Shown here: one piece after another, positions 1-7,692 of the stretch
Numbering within the stretch: the first letter of the stretch is position 1
Layout: every line of letters begins with the position of its first letter
Source of the DNA: Fidelibacterota bacterium
Lineage (GTDB): Bacteria; Fidelibacterota; UBA8477; JABMPR01
DNA length: 64,000 bases
Direction of reading: 5' to 3'
Assembly (NCBI GenBank): GCA_018650795.1
Contig: JABIFG010000282.1
Span: 1-64,000 of the forward strand
The notes under the pieces: model-generated
Seen by the model: the letters and a program-made list of their open reading frames with translations, nothing else
Told to the model about the DNA's origin: nothing
The model's database searches: none
Translations under genes and position numbers: made by a program

Positions 1-21
1 ACTCCTAACTCCTAACTCAAT

Positions 22-1056
22 TTAATTCCAGCCTTCCAGAACCACCTTGCCAAAGGCATGTTCAAATTCAAGGTGATCATGTGCTCCACGAATATTCTTA
101 AAAGAGAAGACCTGGTCTATTACCGGAATCAGGGCTTTTTGCTCGGCAAGTTGGAGACACTCGTAGAAGTCAGAAACCGAGCCCATAGTGGATCCCATTA
201 TGGTCTGACGCTTGTAAAATAAGTGTCTGAGGTTTACCTCGCCCCTTACACCTGTTGTGGCACCACAGGTCACGATCCGACCACCCACAGCCAGGGCTTT
301 CATTGAGTCCGCCCAGGTGCTTGCTCCAACATGCTCAAAAACTACATCGGCACCTCGGCCTTTGGTCAAGGCCTTGACCTGTTTGGAAAAACCCTCCTGA
401 CGATGATTCAAGACTTCATCAGCGCCCAGAGAAAAGGCCAGTTTCTGTTTTTCGTCTGATCCACCCGTGGCAATAACCCGAGCACCCAGATAGCGACCCA
501 TTTGGACTGCCATGCTGCCCACACCAGAACCAGCCCCTAAAACCAGGAGTGTTTCGCCGGCTTTGAGTTGAGCTCTATTTTTCAACATGTTCCACGCAGT
601 AAGAGAGGCCAGGGGCAGGGCTGCGGCTTCAACAAAACTGAGGTTCTTGGGCTTGGGTCCAATATTCACAGGAGCAAGACACATGTATTGTCGCTGAACA
701 CCGCCTTGTGTTTCACCCAGTATCCCATAGGAGGCACACATATCTTCTCGACCAGATTTACACTGATCGCAATCACCGCAGAAGGTCCCGGGTTGAATAA
801 CCACTTCATCCCCGATGTTCCAGTCCTTCACTTCAGAGCCCACTTCAGCAATCACACCAGAGGCATCGCTCCCGGGGATATGGGGTAGAGGTATACTTAA
901 TCCCGGCAATCCTCGCCGTAGCCATAGGTCAAGATGATTGAGGCTGGCTGCTTTTATTTCAACCAACACCTGACTATCATCGGGACTCGGCTTGTTCATC
1001 GTTGAAACATCTAGTACGTCGCTGAGTCCGTGCTTTGAAAACTGGATTCCAATCAT
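22..1056 (-). CDS. Zinc-type MDR alcohol dehydrogenase / quinone oxidoreductase-like protein
   Basis: A 344-residue medium-chain dehydrogenase/reductase. The N-terminal GroES-like half carries a structural-zinc lobe with four cysteines (GTFCGDCDQCKSGREDMC, near residues 92-108). The C-terminal half has the NAD(P) Rossmann loop VLGAGSGVGSMA. The Cys and His-Glu ligands of a catalytic zinc are not seen: the usual GHE region reads PGSDASG. It therefore looks like the quinone-oxidoreductase/crotonyl-reductase side of the family that kept only the structural zinc. The ATG is preceded by a good ribosome site (GAGGAAA). It probably reduces an enone or quinone with NAD(P)H in the cytoplasm, but the substrate cannot be told from sequence. 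It is transcribed away from the lipoprotein gene to its right and forms no clear operon within the window. Confidence 0.85.
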   Translation of the reverse strand: MIGIQFSKHGLSDVLDVSTMNKPSPDDSQVLVEIKAASLNHLDLWLRRGLPGLSIPLPHIPGSDASGVIAEVGSEVKDWNIGDEVVIQPGTFCGDCDQCKSGREDMCASYGILGETQGGVQRQYMCLAPVNIGPKPKNLSFVEAAALPLASLTAWNMLKNRAQLKAGETLLVLGAGSGVGSMAVQMGRYLGARVIATGGSDEKQKLAFSLGADEVLNHRQEGFSKQVKALTKGRGADVVFEHVGASTWADSMKALAVGGRIVTCGATTGVRGEVNLRHLFYKRQTIMGSTMGSVSDFYECLQLAEQKALIPVIDQVFSFKNIRGAHDHLEFEHAFGKVVLEGWN

Positions 1057-1157
1057 TGTTTTTCCTCATCCGGTTGGATAATTACTCACTCCTGCTGAGT
1101 TTTCCGTTTCATCTGAATCATGAAAAAATAACTTTATCCATCTAATACGGGGATAAA

Positions 1158-1787
1158 ATGTTTAAAAAATCAGTCTTTCTTCTATTTTCAGTCTTGTTGC
1201 TTATATCGTGTTATCCGCTGGGAACCTTTCAGGGTCCTGAAGTTCTGCCTGTGGGAGCTGAAACCATGGGTATCGGATTGAGTTGGATGACCAACATCAC
1301 CTCCCTGCAAGACTCCAGCTCAGGTAATGAAACAGCTTTTGTAGCAGACGGCAGCTTGCTCTTTCGCAGAGGCTTTGCACATCATACAGAAATCGGTATT
1401 AAGTTTGTCGGGCGACCCTGGACCCGTGGAGCACTTTTAACTGATGTAAAATGGCAAGTGGTTCAAGAGCCCCTTATGGTCGCCGTGGACTTTGGTCTGT
1501 CATATTGGACCAATATTGATATTCTGGCTTCTGTGGGATACCACCCTGCTCTTATTGTGGGAAACGAGCAGCTTTTTAGTGTGTTCCAGTATAATTATGT
1601 TCGCTCAAGCGCCCGCATTTTAAAAACTCAAGATCTGCTGTTGGGTTATCATATTCCAATGTCAGATAATGATTATATCTTTACACCACTCTTTGGCCTA
1701 CACCAGGATAAGTCTGATCCAGGCAATATCTTTTACTCGCTTGGTTTTGGCTTTGCTGGTCCCGTAGACGACTGGTGGCGACCTTAA
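1158..1787 (+). CDS. Uncharacterised outer-membrane lipoprotein
   Basis: A 209-residue protein starting with a lipoprotein signal: charged FKK, a hydrophobic run, then LLISC with the lipid-bearing Cys at residue 18. The mature part is rich in alternating aromatic and Gly residues and holds short beta-prone segments (HTEIGIKFVGRPW, FGLSYWTNIDI). This would fit a small beta structure at the outer membrane. I do not recognise a family. The gene is monocistronic, and its stop lies 3 bases from the stop of the convergent symporter gene. Confidence 0.7.
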   Translation: MFKKSVFLLFSVLLLISCYPLGTFQGPEVLPVGAETMGIGLSWMTNITSLQDSSSGNETAFVADGSLLFRRGFAHHTEIGIKFVGRPWTRGALLTDVKWQVVQEPLMVAVDFGLSYWTNIDILASVGYHPALIVGNEQLFSVFQYNYVRSSARILKTQDLLLGYHIPMSDNDYIFTPLFGLHQDKSDPGNIFYSLGFGFAGPVDDWWRP

Positions 1788-1790
1788 ATT

Positions 1791-3215
1791 TTACTTCTCA
1801 TACCATAATGATGTGATCTTGGAAAACGCCCGTTTGCCACCGATCAAGCGTTGGGAAACTATGGAAAATAGCAAATATGCCAGGGCAACTCCCACTGCTG
1901 CCCAAAAGTACATTGGGTTCCCTTTTGTAACGCTGTAGGCCGGCAAATTGATAGCTAAAATGAATGGGATCACCAGAAAAAAAGTGAAAGCGGCAGCATA
2001 CATATAGTCTGTAGCCACCGGGGTTTCAAAATCAGGATCAATCACACGTAACAGGGCCAGGCCGGTGGGCATGGTTCCTGTACAGGCTCCGTAGATGATC
2101 AGGGCTCTATGGAATTGGTAATCTTCAAAAATGCGTGAGCTGATCCAGATTACAGTTATAAAAGTAACAAACCCACCCGTGACAGAAATAACCAGTATTG
2201 GCAACCAGTATTGGACGACAACAGTCAAAGAAATTGCACCCACTGCTGCTGCAACCATAATATCAACACTGTTGCCAGCAATGCGTGTCAAGGCACCATT
2301 ATCCAGAGTGTGTTCCAGTTTGAGCTTTATCATGATCGTTTTTACGATAAGAGCTACCATCGCTGCGAAAACAAAACTGATGCCCCACAGATTCAAGGCT
2401 AGATCATTCCCCAAATTTCCAGCAAACGAAAGCAGACCACCCAGGCCCTTGAGCATTAAAAAACTAAAGAGATAGACCATAAGCACCACAGCCATATTGT
2501 AACTGGCTGAATCAATGGCTTCAGATTCCGTCGTAAGCCTGGAACCTACCTGGAGCTTCTCACCACGACCCATGACGCCAGATCGAAAACGTCTGGCCTG
2601 AATTTTTTCCACTTGATCTTTTCCCAGCCAGCCACGCCTGATGCCCATATTGATCAGGATAACCCCACCAAAACAAGCCCACATATAGCCTACGGCGGCA
2701 AAGGTGAGACCCACATCGGGAGCTCCTTCAAATCCCATTTTGACCCAGCCCTCACCGATGGCATAAGCCTGGCCTGGTCCTAAGGCAAAACCCAGTGGCA
2801 TAAAGAAACCAAAGGCCGGGTAAAGCTCTTTCATGACTGTGCTCATAAAGAAGAAGGTCAGGAGTAAACCAATCAGAGATTGGAAAGAGTATTGTGAAAT
2901 AATCGAAATGGATGTACCAAAAACACTCTTATCACCCTTACGCTTGGTATAGGCTGGTTTCCGGAGACTCATTGATATAAAGGATATGCTTAAAAGATGG
3001 TAAACTATTGCTCCCAAGCCGATTTCAGACATACCAACAGTTGGGGCGAGAAAGTTATAGAAGGGTAGCAGTATGAATCCAGCTGTCAGAGCATTGGGAA
3101 TAAGATATTTTTGAAAGAAATTAATGCGGGCCCTGAGAAAGGTTGCCATAAGTAAGGCTATTGAAATAACGCCAAGATCCAGAAACATATTCCATGGAAA
3201 GTTCATATATACCAT
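1791..3215 (-). CDS. GltS-type sodium/glutamate symporter family protein
   Basis: A 474-residue integral membrane protein with about 10-12 hydrophobic segments. The N-terminal half (FLRARINFFQKYLIPNALTAG) and the inverted second half match the layout of sodium/glutamate symporters of the GltS/ESS family, including Gly-rich re-entrant stretches such as GPGQAYAIGEGW and YGACTGTMPTGLALL. It probably imports an acidic amino acid or similar anion with Na+. It is somewhat longer than E. coli GltS (about 400 aa), with a charged central cytoplasmic loop near residues 190-230. Specificity for glutamate is not proven. It stands alone, with 235 bases of unremarkable DNA upstream. Confidence 0.75.
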   Translation of the reverse strand: MVYMNFPWNMFLDLGVISIALLMATFLRARINFFQKYLIPNALTAGFILLPFYNFLAPTVGMSEIGLGAIVYHLLSISFISMSLRKPAYTKRKGDKSVFGTSISIISQYSFQSLIGLLLTFFFMSTVMKELYPAFGFFMPLGFALGPGQAYAIGEGWVKMGFEGAPDVGLTFAAVGYMWACFGGVILINMGIRRGWLGKDQVEKIQARRFRSGVMGRGEKLQVGSRLTTESEAIDSASYNMAVVLMVYLFSFLMLKGLGGLLSFAGNLGNDLALNLWGISFVFAAMVALIVKTIMIKLKLEHTLDNGALTRIAGNSVDIMVAAAVGAISLTVVVQYWLPILVISVTGGFVTFITVIWISSRIFEDYQFHRALIIYGACTGTMPTGLALLRVIDPDFETPVATDYMYAAAFTFFLVIPFILAINLPAYSVTKGNPMYFWAAVGVALAYLLFSIVSQRLIGGKRAFSKITSLWYEK

Positions 3216-3450
3216 CCTGTTTTTAGCTGCGGTTGACTAAAGGGTAACCTAAAGCGGGTTCAGTTTACCTGTCTGAATCATTAATTACAACGCTAAAACA
3301 CTTCTGGCTGACATGGGGTTCAATGTGTTGAGGTAATTTTGAGCGTGTCTAACTACCTGTCATGTCGTATCAAAATAAAGTGAGGGGATGCTCGTTCTCA
3401 AGAAAACGTGCTGGTGGTCTTTTCCAAACCATGCAATTTGAGATACTCAA

Positions 3451-3876
3451 CTAAAAGGTGTAGGAGGCCATGGTCAGTTCGACCCGCTCGACCCAGCCTT
3501 TGTTTGTCCAGAATTTGTTACCGCCTGGATTGTCTTTATTGATAAAGATGTGAACCTTCTCAATTCCAGCAGACTCAATTCTTGCCAGACTAAGCTCAAC
3601 AAGATGATTACCAATACCTTGTTTTCTGAATTCCGGCAATACCACAAGGTGATGAATAGAGCCAAAGCGACCGTCATGCCCACCCAGTATTCCACCGACA
3701 ATCTGACCCTGGTTTTCAACCACAAAACTCAGGCCCGGGTTTCGCTTCAGAAAAGAAACAAAGCCCTCAAAAGTATCAGCATTTCTGATGGTTATTCCCG
3801 GTGTTGCTTGCCACATTTCATAAAGCGCGGGATGATCATTGGAGACCGTTTCACGATATTTAAATGATGTTTGCAT
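3451..3876 (-). CDS. GNAT family N-acetyltransferase
   Basis: A 141-residue GCN5-related acetyltransferase. The acetyl-CoA loop is visible as LPEFRKQGIGNHLVE (R/Q-x-x-G-x-G/A type), preceded by the beta-4 strand IHHLVVL. The C-terminal NPGGNKFWTNKGW is the usual N-x-x-a-x-x-f-Y/W-x-x-G-F/W motif. Short single-domain enzymes of this YpeA-like type acetylate small amines or protein N-termini, and the substrate here is unknown. It lies 15 bases upstream of lipA on the same strand and may be co-transcribed with a housekeeping gene without a functional link. Confidence 0.8.
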   Translation of the reverse strand: MQTSFKYRETVSNDHPALYEMWQATPGITIRNADTFEGFVSFLKRNPGLSFVVENQGQIVGGILGGHDGRFGSIHHLVVLPEFRKQGIGNHLVELSLARIESAGIEKVHIFINKDNPGGNKFWTNKGWVERVELTMASYTF

Positions 3877-3891
3877 GCACTCGGAAGTCGC

Positions 3892-4767
3892 TTACGATTC
3901 GACTGGGTGAAGAATCTTATTTTTAAGTACCTGCTCATCCGCATGATAGGATGATCTTACAAGCGGTCCTGATTCTACATAATTGAAGCCAATTTTGAGC
4001 CCATAGACTTTGTATTCTTCAAATTCATCGGGATGAACATATCTGTGAACAGGTTCGTGTGCTTTGGTGGGTTGTAAGTATTGACCCAGTGAGAATATCT
4101 GACAACCCGTCGCCCTAACAGCGTCCATGAGAGCAAAAACTTCTTCCTTGGCTTCGCCAATTCCAACCATAATGGAGGTCTTGGTTTGCAAGCCTTCGGC
4201 TACTGACTGTCTGAGTACATCCAGAGATCGTTGATACTGGGCCTGAGGTCGAATTCTACGATGAAGTCGCTCTACCGTTTCCATATTGTGGCTCATGATC
4301 TCCGGTTTGGCATCCAGTACCGTTTTAATGCTTTCAGGATTGCCTTGAAAATCTGGTGTGAGCACTTCAATGGAACAGCCCGGAACTTCAGTATGAATTT
4401 GACGAATGGTTTCGGCCCAGATAGCGGCACCATCATCATCCAATTCATCACGATCAACAGAAGTGATGACACAGTGATGTAAACCCATCTTTTTAACGGC
4501 CTCTGCGGTCCGTCTAGGCTCATCCAGGTCAACAGCTGATGGTCGGCCCGTTTTGACCGCGCAAAAGCCACAGGAGCGCGTACAGGTGTCACCCAGAATC
4601 ATGATGGTGGCAGCACGTCGCTCCCAGCATTCGCTGATATTGGGACACATGGCTTCCTGACATACTGTATGAACCTGATTGCTTGAGACAATGCTCTTCA
4701 GGTCCTGAAAATTTGGGCCGCTACGTAATTTTGTTTTAAGCCAGGCGGGTTTGGTCTTCGTCTTCAT
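3892..4767 (-). CDS. lipA: Lipoyl synthase
   Basis: A radical-SAM enzyme that inserts two sulfur atoms into protein-bound octanoyl groups to make lipoate. Both clusters are visible: the auxiliary cluster CQEAMCPNISEC (C-x4-C-x5-C) and the radical-SAM cluster CTRSCGFC (C-x3-C-x2-C). The family's C-terminal RSSY serine ligand motif is present as VRSSYHADEQ. I start at the ATG giving MKTKTKPAWLKTKL, because the reading frame upstream (to 4842) has no family similarity and LipA usually begins with a short basic stretch before the first cysteines. Its products are needed by the E2 protein at 6.3-7.6 kb. LipB lies about 5 kb away on the same strand, so the two lipoylation genes are near each other but not adjacent. 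Confidence 0.95.
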   Translation of the reverse strand: MKTKTKPAWLKTKLRSGPNFQDLKSIVSSNQVHTVCQEAMCPNISECWERRAATIMILGDTCTRSCGFCAVKTGRPSAVDLDEPRRTAEAVKKMGLHHCVITSVDRDELDDDGAAIWAETIRQIHTEVPGCSIEVLTPDFQGNPESIKTVLDAKPEIMSHNMETVERLHRRIRPQAQYQRSLDVLRQSVAEGLQTKTSIMVGIGEAKEEVFALMDAVRATGCQIFSLGQYLQPTKAHEPVHRYVHPDEFEEYKVYGLKIGFNYVESGPLVRSSYHADEQVLKNKILHPVES

Positions 4768-4980
4768 CGTGGTGTGAATATAGAAAGCTTGGAGTGTTTC
4801 CCTAAAAATCCTTTTGGGTCGTATCCCTTGACAAACTCTCACTGGTTTGAGTCAAGTAAAACACTGAACTCGATTATTAAGACCAGGGCCACAGGGCTAT
4901 GAATTCAGGGTCAGGCATCATTCAATTCACACCTCCTGAAACACTTAGCAAAAGGCCATTGGCGATACTTAAATAAGGTC

Positions 4981-5014
4981 TTGCTTTTCAAATGATTAAT
5001 CGTATAATTACGAT
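4981..5014 (+). promoter_or_regulatory. arsR promoter with overlapping ArsR-type operator
   Basis: A perfect -10 box TATAAT (5003-5008) lies 16 bases downstream of a TTGCTT -35-like box (4981-4986). A perfect inverted repeat ATCGTA-taat-TACGAT (4999-5014) covers the -10 box, as is typical of ArsR/SmtB repressor operators. Repression by steric block and autoregulation of arsR-arsM are inferred. The arsR ribosome site TAGGAGG follows at 5021-5027. Confidence 0.65.
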
Positions 5015-5032
5015 ATACGATAGGAGGCGCTC

Positions 5033-5350
5033 GTGGCTCACGCAAAAACAGACATTTTTGAATTACAGGACAACCAGGTTGCGGATATCGCAAAGGCGCT
5101 GGGGCATCCGGCTCGAGTGAAGATCCTCAGAATTTTGAATGAGTCAAGTCGCTGCATTGTCGGGGATCTGGTCGAGGTACTGCCGCTCTCACAATCAACC
5201 GTCTCACAACACTTAAAAGAGCTAAAACGAGTCGGTCTGATCAAGGGGGAAATTGAAGGTCCCCGGGTTTGCTACTGTCTCAATGAAGAGATGGTCGCCA
5301 AAACAAAGGCTGCCTTTAGCGGGCTGTTCTCAGAGTTTAAATGTTGCTGA
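5033..5350 (+). CDS. arsR: ArsR/SmtB family transcriptional repressor
   Basis: A 105-residue winged-helix regulator starting at GTG with a strong TAGGAGG ribosome site 5 bases upstream. The helix-turn-helix is DLVEVLPLSQSTVSQHLKEL (about 45-64) and the wing follows around GEIEGPRVCYCLN. The classic ELCVCDL metal site is reduced to a single Cys (RCIVGDL, Cys41). Further cysteines occur at 80, 82 and, as a vicinal pair, at the very C-terminus (Cys104-Cys105). As(III) sensing could use Cys41 with this distal set, as in other variant ArsR proteins; this is inferred. It is followed after 36 bases by arsM, so arsenic is the likely inducer. Confidence 0.88.
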   Translation: MAHAKTDIFELQDNQVADIAKALGHPARVKILRILNESSRCIVGDLVEVLPLSQSTVSQHLKELKRVGLIKGEIEGPRVCYCLNEEMVAKTKAAFSGLFSEFKCC

Positions 5351-5386
5351 CCAGCCCAACATCACACATTAAAAGAAAGCAGTAAA

Positions 5387-6187
5387 ATGGAAAAAACTAT
5401 TGATCCAAAATCAGTTGTAAAAAAGAAGTACTCCGAAGTCGTAAACGAAAGTTGTGGTTGCTGCGCACCCACCGCCAGGAGCAAAATGGATACATCCTTT
5501 AGCATGGCTGAAGATTACTCCAACCTCGCAGGCTACAACCCTGATGCTGATTACAGCCTGGGTTGTGGTGTTCCAACCAAACATGCTGAAATTAACTCTG
5601 GAGATACCGTTGTAGATCTTGGGTCCGGTGCCGGAAATGATGTTTTTATCGTGCAGAATATTGTTGGCTCAAGTGGTCTGGTAATCGGTCTGGATATGAC
5701 CCAGGATATGGTTGATAAGGCCAATTTGAATAAGCAGAAACTGGGTCTTGAAAATGTGGACTTCATATTGGGCGATATCGAAGCCATGCCAATTGATGAC
5801 AACCAGGCTGATGTTGTGATCAGTAATTGTGTCCTAAACCTGGTACCCGACAAACAAAAAGCCTTTGCTGAAATCTATCGCACAACAAAGCGAGGCGGTC
5901 ATTTTTGCATCTCCGATATTGTTTCTGAGGGCAGGATTCCGGAATCATTGAAAGCGTCCGCCGAACTCTATGCTGGATGTGTGGCTGGAGCTCTACCAAA
6001 AGAAGAGTATCTGGATTTTGTCCGGCAGGCTGGTTTTGTGAACCTGCAGATTCGCCAGGAGCGGAATATTGATGTTCCCGAACAAGTCGTGCGGGAAGTT
6101 CTAACTGAAGAGGAGTGGAAAACCTGGGAGAAAAGCGGTACGGGTCTGGTTAGCATCACCCTTTATGCGGAGAAACCCGCCAGCTAG
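5387..6187 (+). CDS. arsM: Arsenite S-adenosylmethionine methyltransferase
   Basis: A 266-residue class I SAM methyltransferase that converts As(III) to methylated arsenicals. The SAM motif I is VVDLGSGAGNDVF (about 75-87). The three arsenic-binding cysteines of characterised ArsM proteins have clear counterparts: Cys60 (SLGCGVP), Cys148 (ISNCVLN) and Cys198 (AGCVAGAL). An extra N-terminal cluster CGCC (23-26) is common in bacterial ArsM. It forms a two-gene unit with arsR. No arsenate reductase or efflux pump lies in the window, so this locus methylates rather than extrudes arsenic. The palindrome at 6217-6249 probably ends the transcript. Confidence 0.93.
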   Translation: MEKTIDPKSVVKKKYSEVVNESCGCCAPTARSKMDTSFSMAEDYSNLAGYNPDADYSLGCGVPTKHAEINSGDTVVDLGSGAGNDVFIVQNIVGSSGLVIGLDMTQDMVDKANLNKQKLGLENVDFILGDIEAMPIDDNQADVVISNCVLNLVPDKQKAFAEIYRTTKRGGHFCISDIVSEGRIPESLKASAELYAGCVAGALPKEEYLDFVRQAGFVNLQIRQERNIDVPEQVVREVLTEEEWKTWEKSGTGLVSITLYAEKPAS

Positions 6188-6216
6188 TCGTTCTTTAATT
6201 TCAAATCATGTTCTAT

Positions 6217-6249
6217 CCAGGCGGGGATTTAAATCCCCGCTTGGTTTTT
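6217..6249 (+). terminator. Palindromic repeat acting as probable arsM terminator
   Basis: A near-perfect 28-base palindrome (core GCGGGGATTT/AAATCCCCGC at 6221-6240, flanked by CCAG/TTGG) is followed by TTTTT. It can terminate arsM transcription. The same GGGATTNAATCCC-type core recurs at 12624, 36052 and 41271, so it also belongs to a dispersed repeat family. Confidence 0.65.
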
Positions 6250-6268
6250 CAGAGATGTCCAGCCCCAA

Positions 6269-7558
6269 TTAGGAAAATATATCTTCAAGACTGCTGTTGT
6301 TAACAGCCCCTTCAAGGTTTGAGGCCACCTCCTGAATAAACTGTCCACCCATTGCACCATCGACCAGGCGATGATCAAAGCCCAGGGTGAAGACACACAT
6401 CTGGCGGATGGCAATCTCATCACCCCCCTCAGTTTCAAGCACAACAGGTCTCTTTTTTATTGCGCCAACACCGAGTATCGCCACGTTGGGTTGATTGATG
6501 ATGGGATAACCTGCCAGATTACCAAAAACTCCAAAATTGGTAATGGAAAAGGTGGCTCCTTCCAGGTCTTCAAGAGTGAGTTTCTTTTTCCGTGCCTTGC
6601 CAACAATCTCTGAGATCGCATCTGAAATCTCTAATAATGATTTTTCCTCGGCATTTCTGACAGGGGGAACCACCAAGCCTTCTCCAACTGCCACAGCGAT
6701 ACCAATATTCAGATGTTTGTGTTTAATAATTTTTGCGCCATCAAGCGAAGCATTGATTATTGGAAAATTCAACAAAGCGTCTCGTACTGCCATAGCTATA
6801 AAGTGGGTCACAGTCAAGGAATGACCGACCTTGGCTTTGAACGCTGTATTGTGGTCAGCAATAAAGGTCATAATTGGAGTCATGTCAGCTTCACTGGTCA
6901 CATACACATGGGCTGATGTATCAATGCTGTTGCGCATATGTTTGGCAATACTCTTGCGCATACTGTCCATCTCGATGATTTCCACATCTTCAGGAGAAAC
7001 TCTATCGGCCAGACCCGTTTCTTCCAGTCCTTTAATCGTGTTGGGTTGTTTGGCATCAGTACCACGAGTTTGAAGATAGAAAAGCACATCCTTTTTTGAG
7101 ACACGACCGCGGAATCCGCTACCGGGAATCTGTTGCAGCTCTACCGGGGTAATGCCTTCCTGGGCAGCAATGCTTCTCACCAGGGGAGAATACACGCGAC
7201 TATCATCAAAAGTTGCTGGCGCCTGAATGGCAATAGCTGGTCTGGAGCTGGCTTGTGATTTTGAAGGGGCTTGGCCTTCTGGTGCAGGGCTTGATTTTCC
7301 TGCGGGAACTTCAACAGAATCTGAGGTTTCTACGCGAGCAATAATAGTATCAATGTCATAGGTCTGGTTGACTTCACCGATGATCTCAACCAGGATACCT
7401 GATACGGGACTGGGAATTTCTGCATCGACTTTATCCGTGGCGATTTCCAGTAGAGTCTCATCCTTATCGATGGTTTCCCCAATAGCTTTTTTCCACTCGA
7501 GAACGGTTCCCTCGGTTAAGGATTCACCCATTTTGGGCATGACGATATCGAATATCAT
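6269..7558 (-). CDS. 2-oxoacid dehydrogenase E2, lipoyl acyltransferase
   Basis: A 429-residue acyltransferase core subunit of a 2-oxoacid dehydrogenase complex. In order: one lipoyl domain (1-75) with the lipoylated Lys in EIATDKVDAEI; a Pro/Ala/Ser-rich linker; the peripheral subunit-binding domain (VYSPLVRSIAAQEGI to VSKKDVLFYL, about 120-160); and the catalytic domain ending in the active-site FDHRLVDGA (H-x-x-x-D-G). The acyl group moves from E1 through the lipoyl arm to CoA. The fused E1 gene lies directly upstream, after 134 bases holding a hairpin. A single lipoyl domain and a fused E1 are most like branched-chain or mixed-specificity complexes, but pyruvate cannot be excluded. Confidence 0.9.
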   Translation of the reverse strand: MIFDIVMPKMGESLTEGTVLEWKKAIGETIDKDETLLEIATDKVDAEIPSPVSGILVEIIGEVNQTYDIDTIIARVETSDSVEVPAGKSSPAPEGQAPSKSQASSRPAIAIQAPATFDDSRVYSPLVRSIAAQEGITPVELQQIPGSGFRGRVSKKDVLFYLQTRGTDAKQPNTIKGLEETGLADRVSPEDVEIIEMDSMRKSIAKHMRNSIDTSAHVYVTSEADMTPIMTFIADHNTAFKAKVGHSLTVTHFIAMAVRDALLNFPIINASLDGAKIIKHKHLNIGIAVAVGEGLVVPPVRNAEEKSLLEISDAISEIVGKARKKKLTLEDLEGATFSITNFGVFGNLAGYPIINQPNVAILGVGAIKKRPVVLETEGGDEIAIRQMCVFTLGFDHRLVDGAMGGQFIQEVASNLEGAVNNSSLEDIFS

Positions 7559-7640
7559 AGAGTCACCTTTTTACATGTTCCTTCAAACAGCGCTGTCTTC
7601 CTGAGCCTGTTGAAGGATAAGCGATGTCCATTAATGCAAT

Positions 7641-7675
7641 GAGTGTTACACTTCGACGCGCTCAGTGTGACACTC
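7641..7675. repeat. Inverted repeat between E1 and E2 genes
   Basis: Arms GAGTGTTACACT (7641-7652) and AGTGTGACACTC (7664-7675) pair with a single T-G position and enclose TCGACGCGCTC. The loop resembles a diverged copy of the CGACTCCGCTC repeat seen elsewhere. It may act as a processing or attenuation hairpin between the E1 and E2 cistrons. Confidence 0.5.
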
Positions 7676-7692
7676 AAAAATTTTAGACTCAT

